A DNA stretch of 21,752 nt from an uncultured Collinsella sp. (GCA_902464965.1 CABQLI010000034.1:1-21752); one strand, 5' to 3'. Counted from the first letter of the stretch, positions 7,451 through 15,014 are shown. Numbers and translations: made by a program. The notes: generated by a model not told the origin, from the letters alone.

Positions 7451-8404
7451 ATGGAACCTAAGCAGTATTACATCGGCATCGACGTCGGCGGCACCTCGGT
7501 CAAGGAGGGTCTGTTCGATGAGGACGGAAACCTGCTTGCCAAGGCCAGCGTGCCCACGCCTCCTATCGTTGACGCTGCGGGCTTTGCCGCGGTGACCGAG
7601 GCTATCGACCAGGTGGTCGCCAAGGCCCAGATTCCGCGTGCCTTTGTGTCGGGCATTGGCCTGGCCGTCCCGTGCCCCATCCCGGCATCGGGCGATGCCA
7701 AGGTCAAGGCGAACATTGCCATCAACCTGCCCGAGCTCAAGATCGCCATTCAGGAGCACTGCCCCGACGCGGTCGTTAAGTACGAGAACGACGCCAACGC
7801 TGCTGCTATGGGCGAGGCCTGGCTCGGTTCTGCCAAGGGCGTGCAGAACGTGGTGATGGTCACCATCGGTACCGGCGTGGGCGGCGGCGTTATCGTCAAC
7901 GGCGACGTGGTGTCGGGCGTTGTGGGTGCCGGCGGCGAGATCGGCCACATGTGCCTGAACCCGGCTGAGGAGCGCACCTGCGGCTGCGGCGGCCATGGCC
8001 ACCTGGAGCAGTATTCCAGCGCCACCGGTGTGGTGAGCAACTACCTTGCCGAGTGCAAGAAGGCTGGCGTCGAGCCCATCGAGCTCACCGGCCCCTCAGA
8101 TTCCAAGGACGTGTTCCAGGCCTGCCGCGAGGGCGACAAGCTCGCGCTGGCCGCGGCCGATACCATGGCCGACTATCTCGGTCGCGCCCTGGCACTTATC
8201 GCCAACGTGGTCGATCCCGAGATGTTCCTCATCGGCGGCGGCGCTTCCGCCTCGGCCGATGTTTACCTCGACAAGGTTCGCGAGCACTTTAAGCAGTACG
8301 CGCTCTCCGCCTCGCGCGAGACGCCCATTAAGGTTGCTTCGCTCGGAAACGACGCCGGCATCATCGGTGCCGCCTACGTAGCCCTGCGCGCCGCCGGTAA
8401 ATAG
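7451..8404 (+). CDS. ROK-family sugar kinase, probable glucokinase
   Basis: The protein has 317 residues, the normal length for single-domain ROK kinases lacking the DNA-binding arm. It phosphorylates glucose or a related sugar with ATP in the cytosol. The ATP phosphate loop is IGIDVGGTSVKEG (DVGGT at 11-15), the catalytic base is Asp114 in YENDANAAA, and the second glycine-rich loop is GTGVGGGVIVNG. The ROK zinc motif begins at His166, followed by Cys177 and Cys179. The usual third cysteine is His184 (CGCGGHGHLE), which could still bind zinc. The ATG at 7451 has AAAGG spaced 9 nt. The longer in-frame starts upstream lack a ribosome site and overlap the leader hairpin. Substrate specificity cannot be fixed from sequence. 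Neighbouring manA and GntR support sugar metabolism. Confidence 0.9.
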   Translation: MEPKQYYIGIDVGGTSVKEGLFDEDGNLLAKASVPTPPIVDAAGFAAVTEAIDQVVAKAQIPRAFVSGIGLAVPCPIPASGDAKVKANIAINLPELKIAIQEHCPDAVVKYENDANAAAMGEAWLGSAKGVQNVVMVTIGTGVGGGVIVNGDVVSGVVGAGGEIGHMCLNPAEERTCGCGGHGHLEQYSSATGVVSNYLAECKKAGVEPIELTGPSDSKDVFQACREGDKLALAAADTMADYLGRALALIANVVDPEMFLIGGGASASADVYLDKVREHFKQYALSASRETPIKVASLGNDAGIIGAAYVALRAAGK

Positions 8405-8525
8405 CTGGTGCAAGGGGGCCAAGGCTGCGCCCCAAAATATGCCGTGGCCCTTCCGTCTGCGAAGGCTCGGCATCGGCGTGCTACCATAGCTACGTCCAAG
8501 TACACATATCAAGTGGAGGATATCC

Positions 8526-9449
8526 ATGGCAAACGTTCTTGTCTTTGGTCACCAGAACCCCGATAACGACGCCATCATGAGCGCCGTCGTCCTGTCCCAG
8601 CTGCTCAACCAGGTTGAGTATGCCGGCAACACCTACGAGGCCTGCGCCCTTGGTCAGCTTCCGGCCGAGTCCGCCAAGCTGCTCGCCGACGCCGGCATCG
8701 CCGAGCCCCGCGTGATCGAGTCCGTCGAGGCTGGTCAGCTCGTCGTCCTCACCGACCACAACGAGTCTGCCCAGTCCGTCGCCGGCCTTAAGGACGCCAC
8801 GGTCTTTGGCGTTGTCGATCATCACCGCATCGGCGACTTCGAGACCGCCGGCCCGCTGCACTACATCTGCCTGCCCTGGGGCTCCAGCTGCACCATCGTC
8901 ACCAAGCTCGCCGGCGTGCTCGGCGTTGAGCTTTCCGACGTCCAGGCCAAGCTGCTGCTCTCGGCCATGATGACCGACACGCTCATGCTCAAGAGCCCCA
9001 CCACCACCGGTGTCGACCGCGCCGTCGCCGCCAAGCTCGGCGAGCAGGTGGGCGTCGACCCGGTCAAGTTTGGCATGGAGGTCTTCCTCACCCGTCCGTC
9101 TGGCTCCTTCACCGCAGCCGAGATGGTCGGCAACGACATCAAGATGTTCGAGCCTGCCGGCAAGAAGCTGCTCATCGGCCAGTACGAGACTGTCGACAAG
9201 ACTCGCGCACTCGGCATGATCGACGAGATTCGCGAGGCCATGCGCGCCTACGCCGCCGAGAAGGGTGCCGACGGCATCGTCCTGTGCATCACTGACATCA
9301 TGGAGGAGGGCTCGCAGGTCCTGCTCGAGGGCGAGACCGAGGCTGCTCAGAAGGGCCTGGGCATTGCCGACGAGCACGACGGCGTCTGGATGCCGGGCGT
9401 CCTCTCCCGTAAGAAGCAGGTCGCTGCCCCCATCATGGCCGCCTGCTAG
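8526..9449 (+). CDS. ppaC: Manganese-dependent inorganic pyrophosphatase (family II)
   Basis: This 307-residue DHH/DHHA2 enzyme hydrolyses cytosolic pyrophosphate to drive biosynthetic reactions. The N-terminal domain has the metal motif GHQNPDND (usually GHxNPDTD) with Asp13 and Asp15, and the DHH motif at Asp98-His99-His100. The C-terminal domain ends in the substrate-binding SRKKQ (294-298). No regulatory CBS or DRTGG insert is present, so it is the short unregulated form. The ATG at 8526 follows GTGGAGG. The gene starts 121 nt after the ROK kinase. A TACCAT hexamer at 8483-8488 could be its own -10, and a perfect terminator follows. Confidence 0.95.
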   Translation: MANVLVFGHQNPDNDAIMSAVVLSQLLNQVEYAGNTYEACALGQLPAESAKLLADAGIAEPRVIESVEAGQLVVLTDHNESAQSVAGLKDATVFGVVDHHRIGDFETAGPLHYICLPWGSSCTIVTKLAGVLGVELSDVQAKLLLSAMMTDTLMLKSPTTTGVDRAVAAKLGEQVGVDPVKFGMEVFLTRPSGSFTAAEMVGNDIKMFEPAGKKLLIGQYETVDKTRALGMIDEIREAMRAYAAEKGADGIVLCITDIMEEGSQVLLEGETEAAQKGLGIADEHDGVWMPGVLSRKKQVAAPIMAAC

Positions 9450-9468
9450 GTTTAGTTGACCAAACGCC

Positions 9469-9508
9469 ACGACCGGATCGCGGAAGCCCCGCGCTCCGGT
9501 CGTTTTTT
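9469..9508 (+). terminator. Intrinsic terminator of ppaC
   Basis: ACGACCGGA (9469-9477) pairs with 9495-9503, with an inner CGCGG/CCGCG extension, followed by T6 (9503-9508). It starts 19 nt after the ppaC stop. This is a textbook terminator that separates ppaC from nhaA. Confidence 0.9.
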
Positions 9509-9647
9509 GTGCACGGCGCCGCGTCGTCTCTTGGATAGGCGCGCCCGTGCCGTTGAGCAAATAATGTTCAACCTGTGGTTCCGCTTTTCGGCCACGCCTG
9601 CGTGCCTGTCGTGCAGGGTAGGCTAGATGCAAGCGTAATACGTTAGA

Positions 9648-9683
9648 GCGCGGCACCGCCACTTGGGCGGGCCGTGCTTTTTT
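9648..9683 (+). promoter_or_regulatory. Terminator inside the nhaA leader (probable attenuator)
   Basis: GCGCGGC (9648-9654) pairs with 9671-9677 and CCGCC (9656-9660) with 9666-9670, around a 5-nt loop with one bulged A. T6 follows at 9678-9683. The nhaA ribosome site (AAAGGAG, 9704-9710) begins only 20 nt later, leaving no room for a promoter downstream. Transcripts of nhaA must therefore read through it. A second small hairpin (ACGGG/CCCGT) sits between the T-run and the ribosome site. This layout is typical of riboswitch, protein or translation-coupled attenuation. The sensing part, if any, would lie in 9509-9647. Confidence 0.6.
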
Positions 9684-9716
9684 AAGACGGGAGCTTTCCC
9701 GTGAAAGGAGCCGCCC

Positions 9717-11075
9717 ATGGCAGCACCCGAGCAGCTGTTTAACGTTCGTGAGCGCAAGCGTTTTGAGCGCCACGACATTTGGGAGCGCATCACCGAGAAC
9801 GGCACGATTTCCGCCGCCGTCATGGTCTTCGCCGCCATCGCCGCCGTCATTTGCGCCAACACCGATGCCTACGAGGCCATCCATCACTTTTTGGAGACCC
9901 CGCTGTATGTGGGTCTGGGCAACCTTACGGCCGGTCTCACCGTTGAGCTTTTCGTCAACGACTTCCTCATGGCGATCTTCTTTTTGTTGGTGGGCATTGA
10001 GCTTAAGTACGAGATGACGGTCGGCGAGCTCAAGAACCCGCGCCAGGCTATGCTTCCCATGCTGGCGGCCGTGGGCGGCGTCGTCGTTCCCGCCTGCATC
10101 TATCTGATCTTTAACCATGCCGGCGCGCACAACGGCTGGGCCATTCCCATGGCAACCGATATTGCCTTTGCGCTGGGCGTGCTGTCGCTTTTGGGCAACC
10201 GCGTGCCCAACGGCGTGCGCGTGTTCTTCTCGACGCTCGCCATCGCCGACGACCTCATCTCCATCGCCGCCATCGCCATCTTCTACGGTCAGAGCCCCAA
10301 TCCGTTTTGGTTGGGCGCCGCCGCGCTTGTGACCTGTGCGCTCGTGTGGCTCAACAAGACGCAGCATTACCGCCTTGCCCCGTATTCGGTACTGGGCCTG
10401 CTGTTGTGGTTCTGCATGTTCAAGAGCGGCGTGCACGCTACGCTTGCTGGCGTCATCCTGGCCTTCACCATCCCGGCCAAGTGCGGTGTTAAGCTCGATA
10501 GCCTCACCGATTGGCTGGGCGAGTGCTTGCCGCTGCTCGATGACCGCTACGACGACGAGGCGCACATCCTGGGCCAGCATGACTTTACCGTCTCGACCAC
10601 CAAGGTCGAGCGCGTCATGCACCGCGTGACCCCGCCGCTCATTCGCATGGAGCGTCTGATCTCCACGCCGGTCAACTTTGTGATCCTGCCGATCTTTGCG
10701 TTCGTCAACGCACAGGTTCGCCTAGTGGGCGTGGACATGAGCACGCTGCTCACCGACCCGGTGACGCTCGGCGTGTACTTTGGCATGCTGCTGGGTAAGC
10801 CGATCGGTATCTTTGGCATGACGTTTGCCCTGGTTAAGCTTAGGGCCTGCGAGCTGCCGCGCAATGTCAACTGGCACATGATTGCCGGTGTGGGCATTCT
10901 GGGCGGCATCGGCTTTACCATGTCGATTCTCATCAGCGGCCTTGCCTTCCCGACGGCCCAGTTTGAGGTTCTGGCCGCCAAGGCCGCTATTCTCGCCGGC
11001 TCTGTCACCGCGGCCGTACTTGGCATGATCTACATGAGTGTGATCTGCAAGCACCCCGCGCCCAAGAACGAGTAG
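9717..11075 (+). CDS. nhaA: Na+/H+ antiporter NhaA
   Basis: This inner-membrane antiporter exchanges cytosolic Na+ or Li+ for protons, giving salt and alkaline pH tolerance. It has 452 residues against 388 in E. coli. The cation-site aspartates are clear as the adjacent pair Asp178-Asp179 in LAIADDLIS, with Asp148 in the discontinuous helix segment MATDIAFALG. The conserved lysine is Lys361 in MLLGKPIG. Multiple hydrophobic segments span the protein. The extra length includes a hydrophilic stretch around residues 255-310 (LLDDRYDDEAHILGQ), probably cytoplasmic, and a hydrophilic N-terminus of about 30 residues. The ATG at 9717 is spaced 6 nt from AAAGGAG. Expression is probably controlled by the leader terminator. 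Confidence 0.93.
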   Translation: MAAPEQLFNVRERKRFERHDIWERITENGTISAAVMVFAAIAAVICANTDAYEAIHHFLETPLYVGLGNLTAGLTVELFVNDFLMAIFFLLVGIELKYEMTVGELKNPRQAMLPMLAAVGGVVVPACIYLIFNHAGAHNGWAIPMATDIAFALGVLSLLGNRVPNGVRVFFSTLAIADDLISIAAIAIFYGQSPNPFWLGAAALVTCALVWLNKTQHYRLAPYSVLGLLLWFCMFKSGVHATLAGVILAFTIPAKCGVKLDSLTDWLGECLPLLDDRYDDEAHILGQHDFTVSTTKVERVMHRVTPPLIRMERLISTPVNFVILPIFAFVNAQVRLVGVDMSTLLTDPVTLGVYFGMLLGKPIGIFGMTFALVKLRACELPRNVNWHMIAGVGILGGIGFTMSILISGLAFPTAQFEVLAAKAAILAGSVTAAVLGMIYMSVICKHPAPKNE

Positions 11076-11168
11076 GCGCGTAGAAACAGACGCCAGAGCC
11101 TGCTCGAGCGCGTGTAAAACGCGGTTTTGAGTGCTACTTGCCACCTGCCGGACACCCCAGTGGCCAAA

Positions 11169-11210
11169 AAACGCCGTTTGTGAGTACTGTCACAAACGGC
11201 GTTTCATTTT
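11169..11210 (+). terminator. Strong hairpin terminator downstream of nhaA
   Basis: A perfect 15-bp stem (11169-11183 with 11190-11204) closes a 6-nt loop and is followed by CATTTT. It lies 93 nt after the nhaA stop. The loop and upper stem contain the TGAGTACTGTCAC motif that recurs inverted at 11356-11368. Confidence 0.75.
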
Positions 11211-11306
11211 AGGCGCGAAAAATAATGTACAAATCTATTCTGTCTGTGCATTAACGATTGCGTGGCTGGACGAAAAATGTTGATGCATCCTTCCAAAACT
11301 GGACAC

Positions 11307-11329
11307 AAAAGGCCAAGACTGGCCTTTTT
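11307..11329. terminator. Bidirectional terminator
   Basis: AAAAGGCCA (11307-11315) pairs with TGGCCTTTT (11320-11328) around AGAC. T5 follows on the plus strand, and TTTTGTGT follows on the minus strand. It can end the leftward small gene and any rightward read-through from nhaA. Confidence 0.8.
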
Positions 11330-11341
11330 AATTCAAAATCG

Positions 11342-11368
11342 CTGTTACTAAAAAAGTAACAGTACTCA
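11342..11368. repeat. Hairpin carrying an inverted TGAGTACTGTYAC copy
   Basis: CTGTTACT (11342-11349) pairs with AGTAACAG (11355-11362) around A5. The right side continues into GTAACAGTACTCA (11356-11368), which is the reverse complement of the 11181-11193 motif with one transition. A looser relative occurs at 11128-11139. Function is unknown. Confidence 0.5.
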
Positions 11369-11407
11369 TATTTGCTATTTTTTGACCACAGGCCCCAATG
11401 ACTAGGT

Positions 11408-11662
11408 TTATTCCACGGTGCCGTAGATGGCGCCCCAGCCGTGGGCGGCCAAGGCGGAGTTGAGCTGGTCGCAAAGTGACTGGCGGTCGTAATAGCCGGG
11501 CGGTAGCAGGTTGACGATTTCCATGAGATCGGGCGCCAGGTCCAAGATTTCGGCCTGTACGATCAGATCCAGGCGGTCGATGGCGTGGCGGTCGTAAAAC
11601 AGTCCGTCGACCAGGCGCTGCAGGTCGCCGAATTCCTCGGCCTGGAACGATCCGTACTCCAT
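11408..11662 (-). CDS. Small conserved-looking protein of unknown function
   Basis: I do not recognise this family. Starting at the ATG at 11662, which is preceded by AAGGAGG, it encodes 84 residues. A longer frame from 11713 lacks any ribosome site. The protein is acidic and probably soluble, with no signal peptide, membrane helix or Cys cluster. Predicted helical stretches (DLQRLVDGLF, LIVQAEILDLAPDLMEIVNL) precede PPGYYDRQSLCDQLNSALAA and a short GWGAIYGTVE end. The strong start site and GC-rich codon use like its neighbours support a real gene. It is divergent from the aminotransferase, sharing about 150 bp, and is followed by terminators. Confidence 0.7.
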   Translation of the reverse strand: MEYGSFQAEEFGDLQRLVDGLFYDRHAIDRLDLIVQAEILDLAPDLMEIVNLLPPGYYDRQSLCDQLNSALAAHGWGAIYGTVE

Positions 11663-11764
11663 AGTGCCTCCTTGGGCGCTCCACGCCGGCATGTGCGGCG
11701 ATTCGTAATTCATTGCGATGGACTTAATCTATCACGGCTTCATAACGTTGCGACGGTGGCGGTC

Positions 11765-11770
11765 TATACT
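11765..11770 (+). promoter_or_regulatory. Candidate -10 of the aminotransferase promoter
   Basis: TATACT lies 41 nt upstream of the start codon, with no clear -35. It is centred within an inverted repeat, ACGTTGC (11745-11751) and GCAACGT (11781-11787), whose midpoint falls on the hexamer. A regulator bound there would cover the promoter. Confidence 0.4.
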
Positions 11771-11811
11771 TAGAAGAATTGCAACGTACCGCTTCATGAA
11801 AGGTCGCACCC

Positions 11812-13116
11812 ATGCAGACGATCTACCAGAAGATGGAAACCACCGAACTCGATGCCGCCATCGAGGCGCTCAAAGCCGAGGTTGCCGAGGTCAAGGCCAA
11901 GGGTCTGGCGCTCGACATGGCCCGCGGCAAGCCGTCGCCCTCCCAGGTGGACATCTCTCGACCCATGCTCGATATCCTCAATGCCGATGCCGATCTGCAC
12001 GACGGCAACGTCGACTGCTCCAACTACGGCTGCTTTGAGGGCATTCCCTCGGCACGCAAGCTAGCGGGGGAGTTCCTGGGTTGCCCCGCCGAGCAGACGC
12101 TCGTGCTGGGTTCGTCGAGCCTGCTGATCGAGCACGACATCGCCGGCATGTTCTGGCGCTGCGGCTCGTGTGGTAGCGACCCTTGGGAGGCTTACGAGGC
12201 AGCGCACGACGGCAAGAAGGTTAAGTTCCTGTGCCCGGTTCCCGGCTACGATCGCCACTTTGGCATTACCGCCGACTTGGGTATCGAGAACGTTCCCGTC
12301 GCGATGACCGACAACGGCCCCGATATGGACGAGATCGAGCGCCTCGTTGCCGCCGACGATTCCATCAAGGGCATCTGGTGCGTGCCCAAGTATTCCAACC
12401 CCACGGGTATCACCTTTAGCGAGGACACCGTGCGCCGCCTGGTCGAGATGCCCACGGCCGCGCCTGATTTCCGCATCTTCTGGGACAACGCCTACTGCGT
12501 GCACGACCTGTACGACGAGACCGACGAGCTCGCCAACATCTTCGATCTTGCCCGCACGGCGGGCACCGAGGACCGCGTGGTGGCATTCGCCTCGACGTCC
12601 AAGATCACTTTCCCGGGTGCCGGTATCGGCTTTATCGGTGCGAGCCCCGCGGTTATCGCGGAGTTCTCCAAGCGCCTGAAGGCCGGCCTCATCAGCGCCG
12701 ACAAGCTCAACCAGCTGCGCCACGTGCGCTTCCTTCCCACCATCGAGGCGGTCAAGGAACACATGAAAAAGCATGCCGAGTTCCTGCGTCCGCGCTTTGA
12801 GGCCGTCGAGCGCAAGCTCACCGAGGGCCTGGGCGACACGGGTTGCGCCACCTGGACGCATCCCCGCGGCGGCTACTTTGTAAGCTTCGATGGTCCCGAG
12901 GGCTCGGCCCAAAAGGTCGCCGCGCTTTGCGCCGACCTGGGCGTCAAGCTCACGCCGGCCGGTGCTACCTGGCCCTATGGCAAGGACCCGCGCGACACCA
13001 ACATCCGCATCGCGCCGAGCTATCCCACGGTCGAGGACCTGGAGGCCGCGCTCGATGTGCTGGTGCTGGCCGTCAAGCTCGTCGCTGCCGAGCTTGCGCG
13101 TGCCGAGCGCGCCTAA
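11812..13116 (+). CDS. PLP-dependent aminotransferase, MocR-like (aspartate aminotransferase group)
   Basis: This fold-type I aminotransferase of 434 residues resembles the stand-alone MocR-like family that includes actinobacterial aspartate aminotransferases. It has no GntR DNA-binding domain, so it is an enzyme rather than a regulator. Visible residues are the PLP Schiff-base Lys264 in STSKITFPGAG, the pyridine-nitrogen Asp225 in FWDNAYCVHD, the YSNPTGITFS segment and the carboxylate-binding Arg399 in NIRIAPSYP. The N-terminal LALDMARGKPSPSQVD region is typical of the group. It probably moves amino groups between aspartate or a similar amino acid and 2-oxoglutarate in the cytosol. The ATG is spaced 8 nt from GAAAGG. 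The STAS gene follows after 51 nt without a terminator. Confidence 0.87.
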   Translation: MQTIYQKMETTELDAAIEALKAEVAEVKAKGLALDMARGKPSPSQVDISRPMLDILNADADLHDGNVDCSNYGCFEGIPSARKLAGEFLGCPAEQTLVLGSSSLLIEHDIAGMFWRCGSCGSDPWEAYEAAHDGKKVKFLCPVPGYDRHFGITADLGIENVPVAMTDNGPDMDEIERLVAADDSIKGIWCVPKYSNPTGITFSEDTVRRLVEMPTAAPDFRIFWDNAYCVHDLYDETDELANIFDLARTAGTEDRVVAFASTSKITFPGAGIGFIGASPAVIAEFSKRLKAGLISADKLNQLRHVRFLPTIEAVKEHMKKHAEFLRPRFEAVERKLTEGLGDTGCATWTHPRGGYFVSFDGPEGSAQKVAALCADLGVKLTPAGATWPYGKDPRDTNIRIAPSYPTVEDLEAALDVLVLAVKLVAAELARAERA

Positions 13117-13167
13117 CGCGCGGCTTCCCGTACTATCCGCACTTTCGATACGTAAAGGAGCGTATAC

Positions 13168-13482
13168 ATGGATTTGGGTATTTCCACCAACCCCACGCCA
13201 GAGCTCTACACCATTAAGGTAACCGGCGAGATTGATATCTCTAACGCCGATAGCCTGCGCAATGCCATCGACCTGGCGCTCGAGCAGCCCACTGAGGCCG
13301 TTGAGCTCGATTTTGCCCAGGTGAGCTACATCGATTCGACGGGCATTGGCGTGCTTGTGGGCGCCGCGCACCACGCAGTCGACCACGGCAAGCGCTTTAG
13401 CTGCGCCAATGTGCAGCCTCCGGTGATGCGCGTGGTTCAGCTGTTGGGTGTCGACCAGGAGATTTCGATCACCGCTGCATAA
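13168..13482 (+). CDS. STAS-domain anti-sigma factor antagonist
   Basis: This 104-residue stand-alone STAS protein resembles SpoIIAA/RsbV. Such proteins bind an anti-sigma kinase and free its sigma factor, and are switched off by phosphorylation of one serine. That serine is Ser57 in the conserved YIDSTGIGVL loop. The VTGEIDISNADSLRNAI opening is also typical. The ATG follows AAAGGAG with 7-nt spacing. No anti-sigma kinase, phosphatase or sigma factor lies in this window, so its partners are elsewhere. It may share the aminotransferase transcript. A weak hairpin (GCCCT/AGGGC) follows the stop. Confidence 0.9.
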   Translation: MDLGISTNPTPELYTIKVTGEIDISNADSLRNAIDLALEQPTEAVELDFAQVSYIDSTGIGVLVGAAHHAVDHGKRFSCANVQPPVMRVVQLLGVDQEISITAA

Positions 13483-13527
13483 CCTTTGCCCTCAAAAGGG
13501 CGTGCCGTTTGGCATATGTTTGTGATG

Positions 13528-13560
13528 CGCTCGGACGTTTTGGCGTCCGGGCGCTATACT
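13528..13560 (+). promoter_or_regulatory. Palindrome and -10 upstream of tatA/B
   Basis: CGCTCGGACG (13528-13537) pairs with 13544-13553, with one T-G wobble, directly abutting TATACT (13555-13560). The palindrome occupies the spacer and -35 zone, where no consensus -35 exists. It could be an operator, or the hairpin of a weak terminator for the STAS gene. Confidence 0.45.
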
Positions 13561-13635
13561 TGACCGAATGAATAGACGAGTTCCGGCCGAATGGCGCGGT
13601 GCGGGCTCGACTCACATCGAGCCTTGGAGGTATGT

Positions 13636-14217
13636 GTGTTTGGTATTGGAGAGGGTGAGCTCGCGATCATCGTGGTCTTCGGCTTTTTGCTGTTTGGCCC
13701 GGATAAGCTCCCGCAGATGGGCCGCACAATCGGCCGTGCCATCCGTCAGTTCCGCGAGACGCAGGAAAAGATGACGGCCGTTGTTCAGTCTGAGATTATC
13801 GATCCGGTAAGCGAGGCCGCTTCGGCACCGGTCAAGCCCAAGAAGACTGCCGTCGATGACGATTCCGATGCGGACAAGGATGCCGCCGAGACGGCAGCGC
13901 CCGCCAAGAAGGAGACCTTTGCCGAGCGCCGTGCCCGCCTTGCTGCCGAGAAGGCCGCGAGCGAGGCTGCCGCCGAGGGCGAGGGTGCTGCTGAGGAGGC
14001 CGAGGGTGCCGAGCCTGCCGCTGCCGCCGAGCCTGTCGTCGAGCCCGAGCCTGCTGCAGAACCGGAGCCCGAGCACGAGCCGGTAGAGCCCACGACGGCC
14101 GACCTCTACGCCCGTCGTCCCCGCAAGCGCAAGGCCGTCGTCGACCAGCTCGCTCGCGAGCTCGAGGCCGAGGACGACGCCGCTGCCGCCGATGCCCCTA
14201 AGGGAGGCGATGAGTAA
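13636..14217 (+). CDS. Twin-arginine translocase subunit TatA/TatB
   Basis: This is a single-span Tat component that helps form the pore or receptor for exporting folded proteins. I chose the GTG at 13636, just after TGGAGG, because the protein then begins MFGIGEGELAI as in the family. A longer frame from 13591 has no basis. The 193 residues comprise a short membrane helix (about 6-20), the GPDKLP hinge (21-26), an amphipathic helix (about 27-47), and a long Ala/Glu/Pro-rich tail ending with a basic patch, RRPRKRKA. The tail is longer than in TatA (about 90) and nearer TatB in size. Its stop overlaps the tatC start by one base, so the two are translationally coupled. Whether it acts as TatA, TatB or both is not decidable here. 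Confidence 0.88.
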   Translation: MFGIGEGELAIIVVFGFLLFGPDKLPQMGRTIGRAIRQFRETQEKMTAVVQSEIIDPVSEAASAPVKPKKTAVDDDSDADKDAAETAAPAKKETFAERRARLAAEKAASEAAAEGEGAAEEAEGAEPAAAAEPVVEPEPAAEPEPEHEPVEPTTADLYARRPRKRKAVVDQLARELEAEDDAAAADAPKGGDE

Positions 14218-15008
14218 TGCCTATCGGACCTGCGCGAATGCCGCTCTTCGATCACCTGGGAGAGCTCCGTCGCCGCCTGACTATCGTGGTCGTGTCGGTG
14301 TTCGCCGCCGCTATCGTGCTGTATTTCGCCACGCCTGTGGTGCTCGACATCTTGGAAGACCCCATCCGCTCTTTTGTGCCGGACGGTAAGTTCTACATCA
14401 CTACTACGCTCGGCGGCTTTGGCCTGCGCTTCTCGCTGGCCATCAAGATGGCCGTGGTCATGTGCACGCCCATGATCATCTGGCAGATTCTGGCATTTTT
14501 CCTGCCGGCACTGCGTCCCAACGAGCGCAAGTGGGTCGTGCCCACGGTGCTCGCCTCGACGGTGCTGTTCTTCCTGGGCGCAATCTTTTGCTACTTCATC
14601 ATCATCCCGGCGGGCTTTGAGTGGCTTATCGGCGAGACCTCGGCCGTCGCCACGGCGCTGCCCGACCTGGAGAACTACGTCAACATGGAGCTGCTCTTTA
14701 TGATCGGCTTTGGCGTGGCGTTTGAGCTGCCGCTCATCATCTTCTACCTGTCCGTCTTCCACATCGTGTCCTACGCGGCCTTCCGCGGCGCCTGGCGCTA
14801 CGTGTACGTGGGCCTGCTTGTGGGCTCGGCTGTGATTACGCCCGACGGCTCGCCCGTTACGCTGGGCCTCATGTATGGTGCCCTGCTCTCGCTCTACGAG
14901 ATTTCGCTCGCCATTGCCCGCGTGGTCATTACCGCGCGCGAGGGCAAGGAGGGCTTGTTTGTGAGCCGTCTGGACCTGTTCTCGGACGATGAGGACGACG
15001 AGGAGTAA
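14217..15008 (+). CDS. tatC: Twin-arginine translocase subunit TatC
   Basis: This six-span membrane receptor for twin-arginine signal peptides has 263 residues, the normal size. Key conserved sites are the N-terminal HLGELRRRL with Glu16, the first-loop LPALRPNERK glutamate and the fourth-helix FGVAFELP with Glu170. SAVITPDGSP precedes the last spans. The C-terminal tail is acidic (FSDDEDDEE). AGGGAGG at 14201-14207 provides the ribosome site within the end of tatA/B. Together with the upstream gene it forms a minimal Tat system. Confidence 0.95.
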   Translation: MPIGPARMPLFDHLGELRRRLTIVVVSVFAAAIVLYFATPVVLDILEDPIRSFVPDGKFYITTTLGGFGLRFSLAIKMAVVMCTPMIIWQILAFFLPALRPNERKWVVPTVLASTVLFFLGAIFCYFIIIPAGFEWLIGETSAVATALPDLENYVNMELLFMIGFGVAFELPLIIFYLSVFHIVSYAAFRGAWRYVYVGLLVGSAVITPDGSPVTLGLMYGALLSLYEISLAIARVVITAREGKEGLFVSRLDLFSDDEDDEE

Positions 15009-15014
15009 ATCGGT

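Larger units (their letters stand above)
11076..11407. other. Convergent intergenic region with three hairpins
   Basis: These 332 bp lie between the ends of nhaA and the leftward small gene. I see no coding region. They hold a 15-bp hairpin (11169-11204), a 9-bp bidirectional terminator (11307-11329), an 8-bp hairpin (11342-11362), and inverted copies of TGAGTACTGTYAC. Positions 11205-11300 are AT-rich and unexplained. Confidence 0.6.

Noticed and set aside
7158..7452. Minus-strand small frames in the gntR-ROK gap
   Set aside because: They cover the AT-rich promoter zone and the hairpins, with no start signal and no family resemblance.
8490..10622. A 710-codon open frame on the minus strand across ppaC and nhaA
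   Set aside because: It runs through two well-supported plus-strand genes, two terminators and an intergenic gap, and shows no recognisable domain.
13168..13482. Partner-switching stress module around the STAS gene
   Set aside because: No anti-sigma kinase, phosphatase or sigma factor lies next to it in this window, so a module cannot be claimed.
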